Assembly (NCBI GenBank): GCA_051453625.1
Contig: JBOZIK010000001.1
Span: 109,613,693 to 109,677,692 of the forward strand
Direction of reading: 5' to 3'
DNA length: 64,000 nt
Source: Welwitschia mirabilis
Taxonomy: Eukaryota > Gnetophyta > Gnetopsida > Welwitschiales
Shown: positions 10,590-21,251 of the stretch, piece after piece
How the letters are laid out: each line of letters begins with the position of its first letter
How positions within the stretch are numbered: position 1 is the stretch's first letter
Translations under genes and position numbers: made by a program
Notes under the pieces: model-generated
Told to the model about the DNA's origin: nothing
Seen by the model: only the letters and a program-made list of their open reading frames with translations
The model's database searches: none

Positions 10590-11305
10590 ATTCTCCATTT
10601 CTTTAAGCGATTTCATCCTTAAAACTAAAAATTATGAAAATATTTCCCCTTCTAACTACTCTACTTCTACTTATTCCTATGATAAAGTTGCTCTTTAACA
10701 AGTTGTTAAGTAGTAAAATTAAATATTTCNNNNNNNNNNNNNATACAAACCAATCATGCTTCTACATTTATCATGTTTTTGACACCTTTGAAGATTGTAG
10801 GTTTCATTCTCTTAACTTGCATTATCATTTTATTAATAGAGTTGCCATCCTTTCTACCATTTCTTACTTATGAAATCCATCCACTAAGTTGTTAACTAGT
10901 ATTGGAACTTTAGTTTGGTTGGTTCATGCTCCTTCTTTAAGCCATACTGTTCTTGTCAAACTACACATATCATAAACCCATAATAAGATAGTTAACTCAA
11001 GTAAATTCANNNNNNNNNNNNNNNNNNNNNNNNNNNNNNNNNNNNNNNNNNNNNNNNNNNNNNNNNNNNNNNNNNNNNNNNNNNNNNNNNNNNNNNNNNN
11101 NNNNNNNNNTGGTTCATGCTCCTTCTTTAAGCCATACTGTTCTTGTCAAACTACACATATTATAAACCCATAATAAGATAGTTAACTCAAGTAAATTCAC
11201 AAAACTCATAATAATTATACCCTATTAAATCATTAACTTAATAAAAGTTACACCCAGTGAATTCATCAACTTAACCATAGTTATTCTTATAAATTTGAAA
11301 CCTAG
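10590..11305 (-). mobile_element. Internal region of element N, with two assembly gaps
   Basis: Next to the left LTR is AAAGAAATGGAGAAT on the minus strand, a polypurine tract. No gag or pol motif is visible in the remaining 0.7 kb. There are N runs at 10730-10742 (13 N) and 11010-11109 (exactly 100 N). The 100-N gap is flanked by a 90-bp direct repeat (10920-11009 and 11110-11199) with a single mismatch at 10971/11161. This is probably one locus written twice, so the true internal region may be shorter still. Confidence 0.65.
11010..11109. other. Assembly gap (100 N) flanked by a duplicated 90-bp segment
   Basis: The round size of 100 N is a conventional unknown-length gap. The same 90 bp occur on both sides with one difference, the expected look of overlapping contig ends or haplotypes that were not merged. 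Confidence 0.9.
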
Positions 11306-11320
11306 GATCTAATACCAAAA

Positions 11321-13831
11321 TGTAATACCTAAAATTTCTACAGCTAAAAAACTCAAACCTGCTCTAATACCCAAAATATAAAACCTCTCTGTATAATTAA
11401 ATATAGAGCTAAAGACTTAATATTAGTCTATAATTGTATAATATGTAATTTAATTTAATTATTAAATAAGTTATTTATTTTTTTTACATTATTCATTTAT
11501 CACATGACAATAGTAACTTAAAATGTTAAAAAATGATAAAACAGAGTGTGTTTTTGAATAGAAACATGTCATTTTTACACTTAAGAGCATAGATTAAGCT
11601 CTAATCCATGAAATAATGATTGACAAGCTATGTTCAAGCCATTGTTATATTTTAAAAAAAGTAAGAATTCAAAATGATAAACGAAAATGTTAGCAAATGA
11701 TACGATAGACTACATTTTTAACTAGAAATACCTAGGTTTTACCTTAAAGGGTATGAATTAAGATCATATTTATAAATATACTATTTAAAAGTTACATTTT
11801 AAAACCTTTAAACTTTTATCAAACAAAAAGACGATTGCTGATTCTGATAAGGAGAACAATACATTTTTTGAGGAGGGATGACCAACTAATGCATAAGAGA
11901 AAGGAAAACACTAAGATGAGAAGGCATAAAATAGAGGAAGATAATATACAAATAAGATTACATTACACAAGGTAATCACATCTAAGATTTTATGGAGATG
12001 GCAAATAAGTAAAAATGCAATAAAAGTGGCTAAGAGAAATATGAAGATTATGGAGAAATTTGACTACGTGAAAGGGACGAAAAGAATACATGCAGGCTTG
12101 TAAGGAAATCAATCATGCATTGCTAAAAATTGTTATAAGGTAATGGTGAAAGAGTAAACGGTAGAAGGAAAGGTTGTTGTTATAATTATGTAACCTCCCT
12201 TTTTTCCTTTATATCATTTTTTTAGAATGAAGCTATACTACATTTGTAAAATTTAATAAATTAACATAAGTCTATAGTTTTATCAAACTTTACTTCACAT
12301 GAAATAATTTCGTCATTATATTAGGGCAATACTTAGAAGTATTTGGCTATAATAAAATAAACTTATAATTTCAACATCATATGTCTTAGTTTTATGTATC
12401 ATGAAAAATAAATCCATGGCTTAAATTAAGATACCATAATTTTCATAAAACATCATATAGATATATATCCTTTGTCTAAAAAAAGGTGTTTAATCTTTCC
12501 AATTTCAAAAGAAATAAATCCATCAAAAATATATTCGTACAATTATAGCACATCCTTAACATGAATTTAAGTGCAAAAACCATGTTCATTAAAATAATAC
12601 AATTCTATTGGACATCTAAAGTCATTCAAATAAATACATGTAATAAGTAAAAAAATAACACTCCATCCAAATAGCAGTAACTGGCTCATCTAAAAGCCAT
12701 CCTCGTACTAGGTCTTGTACATGAAAGCATGGCATGAGAACTATACTTTCATAGTTTTCAGTATGGTCCATGGTAAGGTTTAGGATGAAAGGTATTCAAG
12801 TCAATAAGGAATAAAAAAATCTAGTATAATTACAATAATGTATAATATCCAAGTCTCACAAAATATTCAATGAATACTATTCCTTGTTAGAGGGGTGTCA
12901 ATTACCCATTGTCTATTGGATTATTACTATGGCCAATAGGAACCCTTCAAGTGGGATAACTCCTAAAGACACACAGCATCATGTCATGTAATAGCTAAAT
13001 GATAATCTCCCTAATCACTGACAGCCACTCCTATGACCAATAGGAGCCCTTTAGGTGGCCCAGTCCCTGAAACCACATGATTTGGTTACAACAAAGTTTT
13101 AAACATCATAGAGAAATAATAGTCAAGATATGCATAAGAAAAAGATTTACTTCAAAAACATAAAGGATGTAGAAGTCAATTAGAATGTACAAAATATAGA
13201 TGAAATTGCATGGACCAAATAAGAGGTTAACAAAAACCATAAAAGCATACTGATTTTTAAGAAGAACATAAGATCTTGTAAAGGTTACAAGGCTCCAAGG
13301 ATTCCTAGGTTCTAAGACTTGAGAGGAAAATGGACTCTTCAAAAATGAAGGTGAGGGAAGAGGAGAAGGAGGGTCTTATTTATAATTAATATTGGGTAAA
13401 ATGTGAAAATTTACAGGCATATAAAGATTAAACATCCTAAATCAGGGTAGTTATAAGGTGGGGATTTCCATTACCTTCCCAGGAAACTAGCAAAATAATA
13501 AATAAAAATTAAGCTTGCCAAAATTAATAAATAATGAGATATTAGGAGTAATAAAAATATTCCATAAACATGATAGCAATTTTAATAATAAATAATAACT
13601 CTACACATTAAGCATGTTTGTTCAAAATAATTTCAAACTCAAATCCACAACACATTGATATTTTTCAAAATGAGTAATTAAATGAGCAAACCAAGGCATA
13701 AAATAATAATTATGGGACTATTATCTATTAACATAAAATATTTACCTTATAAAATATCACAATTTAATTTAACCTATTTATCAAAATGTTTTAAACTAAA
13801 ATCTTGATTGTTTAAAATTTTGGATGTGACA
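11321..13831 (-). mobile_element. LTR of element N (right copy, 5' LTR)
   Basis: This is a 2.51-kb copy of 8011-10589 in the same orientation. It ends TGTGACA at 13831, followed by the TTCAG target duplication and the continuation of A's LTR. On the minus strand it is upstream of a decayed PBS at 11306-11317, so it is the 5' LTR. By eye the two LTRs differ at roughly one site in six to eight, so the insertion is old. Confidence 0.85.
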
Positions 13832-14612
13832 TTCAGGCTACTAGGGTTTCTTCTCTGACTTCTAGGGTTGTGATTCTAGAACCTTCAATGTAAAAATATA
13901 AATACCTTTCTTATCTTTACTTCCAATTCATCTTTTATAATAGATATTTTCTTGATGAAAGTTTAAAGGATAAGAGGTCCATCCATTAACTATAGAGAGA
14001 ATATTTCCTTGGTGTTTGGATGAATATGCTCCATTGAGATGCTGCTATTTTATTATAAGTAAATGTTAAATTGATGATTAATTCAAGAACTCTTTTCACT
14101 CTTATTATGTAAATGTTCCTTATGATGTAATTTGATTATGATTTGGTTATATCTTCACAATTTATTTAGATCATAAGGATAACCTTTATTAAGTTTGACT
14201 TTATTAGTTTGAATCTTCTATTACATTCCATTTTATGCCACTTCCATATTTAAATTATTTATATTCTGTTTGATATATCTTATAGCTCATATTGGTTAGG
14301 AATAAATGATAAATTCTTCCTAATTGATCTAAGTTATAAGGGCTAATTCTTATGACAGGAGGATTGGAATTCAAATAGGCTCATTACACTTAAATTTCAT
14401 CCATTGTATTTCATCATCTTCATCTTGCATTCCATTTTTTCATTTACTCAAAGAGAAAAGACTATATTACTTCTAATCTAGTGCCTTCAATGGATTATGA
14501 CATTCAGGTCGATCCTCCTTTAGATTAGTGTGTATTTTTCTTCAAGTATTGTGATTTATAAGTTTTACTTAAGGACTTAAAGATTGCATAAATTCCCATT
14601 GTACTACATTGG
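13832..14612 (+). mobile_element. 3' LTR of element A, second part (R-U5)
   Basis: This resumes the LTR split at 7891: 'aggctactagggtttcttc', TATAAATA at 13897-13904, 'ggataagaggtccatcc', 'ctatagctcatattggttag', 'ccttcaatggattatgacatt', and an end near 'cattgtactaca' at about 14612. The sequence after that has no match to the family, so the LTR boundary is placed there. Confidence 0.75.
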
Positions 14613-15814
14613 TAATAATGGATCATATTACACTATCTAGAGATGCTTCAAGAAAGAAGGGGTTATTTGTAAACATGCTTCCACCTCACATACTACCTAT
14701 TACCTATTACCTATAATTTAGAACCTGAAGAAGAACCAACTCACATCTAGAAGAAAGCCAAATATCAAGTTAAAATGCCATTAATTGGAGTTGTAACCTC
14801 ATATTATATTAGTTAGGTATTATCCTAAAAATTTATCCACATATGTTGACAAAAATTTTACATCTCATAAAATATTCAAAAAATATATTTTATGTGATGA
14901 AAAACTCGAAAGAAATGGAGGACACAAACTCATGACATTGCTATTGATTGTAAAACAAAATAACTTAGAAATTAATTATAGGTAAATATATAATATTAAT
15001 ATGATTTGTCTTTCTTAAAATATGGCAATTATGATTAAGAAGTAAGTAGGATTTGGTCCTAGGTTTAACTATGTTTATCAAGTAAAAATATTAAAGAATA
15101 AAGGAAATTAAAAAAATAGTACATAATTAGGCAAAGATAAAAGAGTGTATTATAAAAACACAGTTGGAAAAATGAAAATTTTTATGATAAACTTGTCTAG
15201 AAATATTTGTTAATGAGGATGAATCTTAACCTATTTTTAAACCAAGATAAGAATGATGAATATGAGAAAGGATAAGTAGGCAAACAAGAAAACACCTCTA
15301 AGAAATAGCCATTAAATAGTGAAAATCAGTATTAAGAATGAAAGTCTATCATTATTCCTTTATCTTATGTGAAAATTCTATTTAATGTTATATTTTTTAA
15401 TTATAGTTATTATGTTTATTAAAAGATGTAAACAACTGTTCAAGTGGTATAATACTCTCATAACTAATTGTATTAAATAATAAAGATCATGCATCTTATG
15501 AAATGATATGATAATATTTTAACATCATTAAAACAAGGGAAATAATAGAGTAAAGGGAATTCATTTGTACATATGTACTAATCCCTAACAAGTTGGCCTA
15601 ACCCTAGTTTACTATACTAAAGCCTTGTTTTTAGCATGGGGATATGTGATTTAAACATTAATAAATAAAGCAAAGATATTTGAAAAACATATTACTAAAT
15701 TTTTTTCTTTTTCTTTCTTTGTTCTTTTTGAGTCCCAATTCATAGTTTAGAGTTATATGTTGAATATTCTCATGATTTACTAATGAAAATACATTTAAAT
15801 GAAATTAGAATCAT
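14613..15814 (+). other. Unassigned stretch upstream of the gypsy RT relic G
   Basis: There is no LTR, PBS or open frame that I can support. By position it should hold the decayed gag-protease part of the plus-strand gypsy element G whose RT begins at about 15815, or DNA flanking it. Stops are frequent in all frames. Confidence 0.4.
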
Positions 15815-16052
15815 TACAGGATTGTTTAACTTATCTTAGATAGTGAATGGGATTTTTCTAATCAACATAATTCCAAAAAAAGTGAAAAATGATGTGTATG
15901 TATTAACTTTAGAAAACTTAATAATAAGATAAAATAGGATGACTTTTTAATTTCATATATTAACTAAATTATAGTAGAACTTTATAATTATGAATATTGT
16001 TACCTCTTGTATGGATTGAGTGGCTATAATCAAATTATCATTACTCTTAAAT
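15815..16052 (+). pseudogene. Ty3/gypsy reverse transcriptase, N-terminal part (element G)
   Basis: Decayed codons match the start of Athila/Tat-type RT. There is an A-G-hydrophobic-S block, then I-I-P-K-K (about 15870), an L-I-I-x-R region, an H-F-L-I-S-Y-I-N-like finger segment (about 15930-15960), and L-L-Y-G-L-S-G-Y-N-Q-I at about 16005-16040. The frame is broken by stops and shifts. It stops at the ATTAA at 16053-16057, where element D is inserted. The missing remainder resumes at 35355 with K-T-T-F-T. The spacing between Y-N-Q-I and K-T-T-F-T across the junction, after dropping one ATTAA, is eight codons, as in the family. Confidence 0.75.
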
Positions 16053-16057
16053 ATTAA

Positions 16058-17370
16058 TGTTCATGGTAAAATTTGTTTGTACTTATTTATGTTGTTAATA
16101 TATGGTAATATACAATAGAATACAAATCTCATGTGGATAAACCCAACTTTTACAAAATATACTAGAACTTCCATTTGTAGTATATTCCTAGTATTCTTCT
16201 TACAAAAGAATAAATGTGGTTAACAATCAATAAAACAAGCATAATAAGAGATAAACAATAGTGTTATAAATCTATAAAAAAGCTTAGGAATGAGAGATAG
16301 ATTCAAGATTTAGCATAGTGACTTTAAAATAGTAAGAGTCTTTAATTAAACTAATGTATCTTTACTCCTTAAGTTTATTAACTCATGTCAAGTATATCCA
16401 TTAAGTTCAAGCACAATAGTATAATCTCATTCACCATATGAGTGTTGATCATACCTTCAAGCCACTTAGCTTTCATGATAAGAATATTATAAGCATGAAT
16501 AATATGGTTCATCTAAGATCCATTAAATAAAGAATTAGATTATGAGACTAAAAAATTAGGGAAAAAGAAAAAAAAGAAAAACAAAGAAAAAAGAATCACA
16601 TATAAAATCTTAAAGTACTTAACATGCCTTACATAAATCAAAGCATAACAAATATGAAGGAATCATAGCTTGTTATCAATGCAATGAATTAAGGACAGAA
16701 CATGTAATACTTTCTTAGTAAGTGATTAAAAGAATATAATCCTTAAAAAGCATTCAATGTTAATCCAAGAAATATTATACTAGATTGAAAGCTAGCCTAC
16801 CCCTAATGAAAGGTTTTTAAAAAAATTATGGCTAAAAATATAATAAGTTTATTATACTAATAATAATCAACTACTCTTTAATTAAACTAAAATAGGTTAT
16901 TTATAGGTTAAATTAGGGTATTAATTAGGATTTCCAAGGCATAATGGAGTCATTCTTTAGAGTCTCCCAAGCCTAATGATATTATTATTTTGTCATGGAT
17001 CCACATTATGGGCTTTCTCTTAAAAAATATTTATCATTTAGAAACTAACTTTGCATATACTTTTGATGGATTCCTTGTAATAGGAAGGAAAAAAATATCA
17101 GCCTTGATTTATTTTACATACAATAACTAACGCTACTACTCTTAGAACTGGTGTCATCACAAAATTTTATTAGCACATCTCCATCTTCTACCATAATGCT
17201 GTAAATCCTACTAAGGTCCTATAAAATGATAGTCTTAAGGAAAATTTTTACTAAAACTAAATTTATATAGCCTTAAATAGAATAGATGCATAAAAATGCT
17301 AGAATTATTTATTAAGCATCCTAATATGGCCTTGATATCTTGACATAAATATCAATTTTAATGTGTATCA
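16058..17370 (-). mobile_element. 3' LTR of element D
   Basis: This is a 1.3-kb diverged direct repeat of 34076-35349. Shared landmarks include 'actcatgtcaagtatatc' (16381 and 34390), 'gaattaagg/aactaagg' (16687 and 34672), 'catctccat-ttctaccataatgct' (17177 and 35155) and 'gatatcttga' (17335 and 35322). On the minus strand it starts TGATACACATTAAAATTG and ends ...CCATGAACA, so it has TG...CA termini. ATTAA follows on the outside. Confidence 0.8.
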
Positions 17371-18380
17371 TACTTTATAACCAATTATTTGCTAGTCCCT
17401 TGGCAAAAAGGCTATTAGATATTATTGGACATAGTAAAAAGTGTAAAGAAAGTCAATCAAGTATGATGGAAAAAGTTTTTAAAAAATTCTAATAAGGCCA
17501 AAATTAGAATTAAAAAAAAGAATAGAGCATGAAAGATATATGTTTAAGTGAAAATGCCACTCCCCTCAACCAAAGTAAAACTTTATCCTTAAAGTTTAAA
17601 TGATATGAAAAGTAAATATGAAATAATGAGGAGTAAATTATGCATGTTTTAATATATATTAAAATTATCTATGAAAGAAAATTACTAAAAATAATTTATG
17701 CAATGAAAATTAAAATTAAGAAATAAGAAGTTTAAACTAATGTAAAAAGAAGATTATTAATGAAAATGATATGAATTATAAAATACTTAAAAGAGATAAA
17801 ATATAAAATATAAAATATGACAATTTAGGATTGAGGATCAAGTAATGGGTGAATAATCTATATAAGTCAAATTATATGATGTTTTAACAAAAACAAAATT
17901 ATGGAAAATCAAAAAATGGGATGAGTACTATCTTAGCCAAATTAGGATCTATTTAGGAAAAATAGCATAGTAATAATAGGTAGGAATGGTGTTGGCACTA
18001 GATATATTAAAAAAATTACCCTATGAACTTTCAACTATAGAGATAATAAAATGAATGAAAATGTTAAAAATTATGTATCAGTTGAAAGGAAAATCAAATT
18101 AATAGAAATAAATATTTAAAATTAATTTTAAATTAAGGAATAAAATCCATTACAAAAAGATAAAATGCCATGAAATAAAAAATTACAATGCAATTGTGAA
18201 AATTTGGAAAAGATGCATGTGGAGAAGGTGAAGAGAGAGAGAAAATGTAGACTAGATCAGGGATCTATAATGAGATGCCATCTTTTCTAGCTTTTGGTCC
18301 ATTTATTATTTCTTTCTTGAGATTACCTTTATTTCTAGAAAATTTATTTTTTTTTCCCAAATCTTTTCAATTCAAGTTCT
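17371..18380 (-). other. 3' internal region of element D before its 3' LTR
   Basis: On the minus strand the sequence just upstream of the LTR reads GCCAAGGGACTAGCAAATA (about 17389-17407). This run is familiar from the 3' ends of plant Tat/Athila elements just before the polypurine tract. The tract itself (17371-17388) is degraded to mixed A/G/T. Beyond it the stretch is A-rich with no frame I can support. Confidence 0.5.
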
Positions 18381-18855
18381 TTATGATCTAGGTACATCAT
18401 CCAAAAAGGTATCACTAGAAGTAGTGGAGGAATGATAATGTGTGATAGAATAAGGAGCAGAAGAAGGTGAAGAAGAAGGAACATGAGAAGATTCACTAAT
18501 GGATGTATTGTCCTTTCTTCTTATTGGATGGAGAATAAGAATAAGAGGGGATTTGAGAAGGATAAAGATTTCTTCATGGAGGCTCTTATTTTTATTAAAC
18601 TTCATAAATATCCATTAGAATCTAATCTTTATTTTTATACTTATTAAGTTGGGTAATATTTTTGGGAATAATGGTTTTTATAAAAGTTTTATCCCAATCG
18701 TATAAATCTAAACTATAAGCTAAAGCATTATAAATCAAATATAAAACTAAGAATAAGAGGATAAGATTACTCTTATAATTCATATTGTTTACTATGATGA
18801 TGAAAGGATATTTAAACGTATTAAGGGACTTATTATATTTGATTATTCTAATCAT
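18381..18855 (-). pseudogene. Two adjoining minus-strand frames in the env position of element D
   Basis: One frame (18855-18622) contains A-L-A-Y-S-L-D-L-Y-D-W-D and ends with a Lys/Asn-rich stretch. It runs, past a stop, into a second (18605-18381) that is Ser/Pro-rich (S-S-S-P-S-S-A-P-Y-S). Both are read in D's sense, downstream of where pol should be and upstream of the 3' LTR. That is where Athila-group elements may carry an env-like ORF. I see no clear membrane anchor or signal peptide, so the env label is positional only. Confidence 0.35.
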
Positions 18856-19089
18856 ATGAAGATGACCATTATATGCATTCGTTACATGTGATGTAGATAA
18901 ATATTATAGATGAATAATATAAAAAGGAATAATTGGTTTTTATAGAGATATTTGCAAGGTAAATCTCCTTGTCTATTAGGTTCATATTCTACATTAAGTG
19001 CATCACAAAAAAACTAATGGATTTGTTAAGGCTTCTACATCACTAAGGAAGACAACAAAAGAAGTGTGATAAGTTGAAGAGTGGATTAC

Positions 19090-20278
19090 TACTATGATGC
19101 CAAATTTCGATTTCTGATGGGGTATTTTGAGTACTTTGTAAGAAATTTAAATAAGTTTAAGTGAAAAATGACAATTATTGAGAGTTGAGGAGGAAATCAC
19201 AACAATGTACACTTACTAGCATATTTGGAGGCATTTTAGATGATTTCTAAAACTTTACATTATGAGGATAAACTAGTGATCTAAAAATCTGATTTTACCT
19301 AGTTGAAGACCTTAAAACATTTATCATCCCCTTTGTCACTTGGATGATGGATGATACCTTGTATATGCTAATAAGGATGCTGCCTAGATTAAAGATGAAA
19401 GTTGATACGATGTGGTATCATCCCTATCATTGTCTAAATCATAGTTAAGACAACCACTATTTCTAGTTAATGCATCATACTTTACCAAATGTATGTAATC
19501 TATCATGTGCTTCTTATATTCTTCTAGGGTTTTTATTACATCTATTAGGTTTTTTATTATTAGAGTATTTTGTTATAATAAATACCTACCATTAACTTTG
19601 AGTTAATCTTCTTTCGCATTATTGAGTCTCATGATAGGAAATTGAAGAGTAAGAGATCCATCTATTATTGCTGAGAGTAGTCCTTCTTAGTGTTGGTTGT
19701 ATTTTCTCCATTAAGGTGTTGTTGCTTTATAACATGGATGTTGGTTTGTCTTTAACCAAAACTTTTTTTTCTTAAATATATTTTTATGTACATCTCCCTT
19801 ATGGTTTATGTTGAATATGATTATGTAATAGATTTACACTTGATATAGATCATGAGGATTGCATTTTCCATTTCATAGCATAATATTACATGTTTTCCAT
19901 ATTTTAGTCAATGTTTCTAATAGTTTAGGTTTGTTAGGTTTTGGCGATAGGTTTCCTTAATTGACATAGGATATATAGGAACAACCTATATGATAGGTTC
20001 ATGTGGTAATTGAATAGATATTACATTTAAAATAGTTATTATATTTCATTGCATAGTATGTTTATCTTACATTATTTCTTACATTATTGTTTTATGTAAA
20101 AAAATTAAAAAAATATATTTTAAAGATCAATTCTCTTCTTTTTTCACTTGTTACTTCAATGAATTATGACATTTAGGTTTACTTCCATCTATACTAGTGT
20201 GTTGTATTTTGTAATATATTCATAATTAACAAGATTTGATAAAGAACATAAACAATTACACAAATACATACTACAAAC
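19090..20278 (+). mobile_element. 5' LTR of element B
   Basis: It begins TACTATGATG, which equals TGTTGTGATG of the 3' LTR with one C and two A changes. It ends 'ctacaaac' just before the PBS. Landmarks shared with 26593-27829 are 'agcatatttggaggcatttt', 'ggatgatggatgat', 'tagggtttttattacat', 'ataacatggatgttggttt' and 'catctatactagtgtgtt'. The length is 1.19 kb. Confidence 0.85.
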
Positions 20279-20279
20279 T

Positions 20280-20297
20280 TGCTGTCATTACTAGGAA
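20280..20297 (+). promoter_or_regulatory. Primer binding site relic (tRNA-Asp type), element B
   Basis: TGCTGTCATTACTAGGAA aligns without gaps to TGGCGCCGTTGCCGGGGA (Athila-type PBS, recalled). Ten of 18 bases match and seven of the eight differences are C-to-T or G-to-A. It begins one or two bases after the LTR end. Confidence 0.75.
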
Positions 20298-20300
20298 AGG

Positions 20301-21251
20301 ACATAATGAGTTTAAGAATTATCATTACCTAGATAAGTGGTTTAGATTCTGATTTAGATTATTTATTTACCATAGCATTGTACTTTTACTATATATAACA
20401 TAGTCTTTCTTTCAATAGTTTTTGATTTCCATTTCATAAATAATGCCATATCATCTTATTTATTATCTAGATGGCCTAGGGTTAGGGTTTTCTATTATTT
20501 TTCTAAAGTTTTATTTTTATTTTTTACCATATAATAAAGTTGANNNNNNNNNNNNNNNNNNNNNNNNNNNNNNNNNNNNNNNNNNNNNNNNNNNNNNNNN
20601 NNNNNNNNNNNNNNNNNNNNNNNNNNNNNNNNNNNNNNNNNNNATATAATAAAGTTGATATTAGCTCCTCTATTATCTGGATGACATACGAGGATCACTA
20701 ATAGTGTGGTTTTATTTTGTTTTTAGTGAATCTATTTTATCTATTTTTGTTTTCTATTTTATAATTATCTAGGATATCATTTGAATAATGATCAAGATGA
20801 CATTTGAAAAAACATTTTTCTAAGCATGCAAGGATGTGATAAAGTCTAGTAAAAAGACAAAATATATAAGGGAATGAATCTTAATAAATTAACATATTAG
20901 AAAAGGGTTACTTGATGACAAATAAAACTTAGGTATGCATACCTTAGGTACGTAATTTCTAATATTTGGAGAATTATTTTATTCTTTTATTACATTAGAA
21001 TCAAATTATTCAAAGAGAAGTTAAGAACATAACAGAATAGGAGAAAAATAATTTAATCCCCTTCTTCATTAATGAGTAGCATTTCTTAATAAAATCATGA
21101 TAGAAACCTATAATTCAAATGAGAATGTCATAGTTAAAGAGTTAATTGCTAGAAGGAGACATGAAAAATAAAATTTTTTTAACTACCTCCTAATGATGAT
21201 ATAGAACATAGAACCAAGAATTATTCTTATTCATTTTTCTCATATATTTCT
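20301..21251 (+). other. Leader of element B, with a 100-N gap
   Basis: There is no gene here. N runs from 20544 to 20643 (100 N). The same 15 bases, ATATAATAAAGTTGA, lie directly on both sides (20529-20543 and 20644-20658), so contig ends probably overlap. The palindrome-like TTATCTGGATGAC lies at 20673-20685. A small frame spanning the gap is not real. Confidence 0.6.

Larger units (their letters stand above)
7892..13831 (-). mobile_element. Nested LTR element N (minus strand, 2.5-kb LTRs)
   Basis: This insertion lies in A's 3' LTR. Its outer ends are TGTAATACC (7892) and TGTGACA (13831), flanked by TCTAG (7887-7891) and TTCAG (13832-13836), a decayed 5-bp target duplication. On the minus strand the order is LTR (13831-11321), PBS, a short internal region of about 0.72 kb with a polypurine tract, LTR (10589-8011), a second PBS, about 45 bp of internal DNA and a roughly 60-bp LTR stub. 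The extra PBS and stub suggest a derivative of a tandem LTR-internal-LTR-internal-LTR form. No gag or pol is recognisable. LTR length and PBS type fit Del/Tekay-like gypsy elements, but this is inference. Confidence 0.8.

Noticed and set aside
16560-16600. Poly(A)-rich run as a possible non-LTR retroelement tail
   Set aside because: It lies within the 3' LTR of D and the other LTR copy has related sequence around it; no endonuclease or RT upstream.
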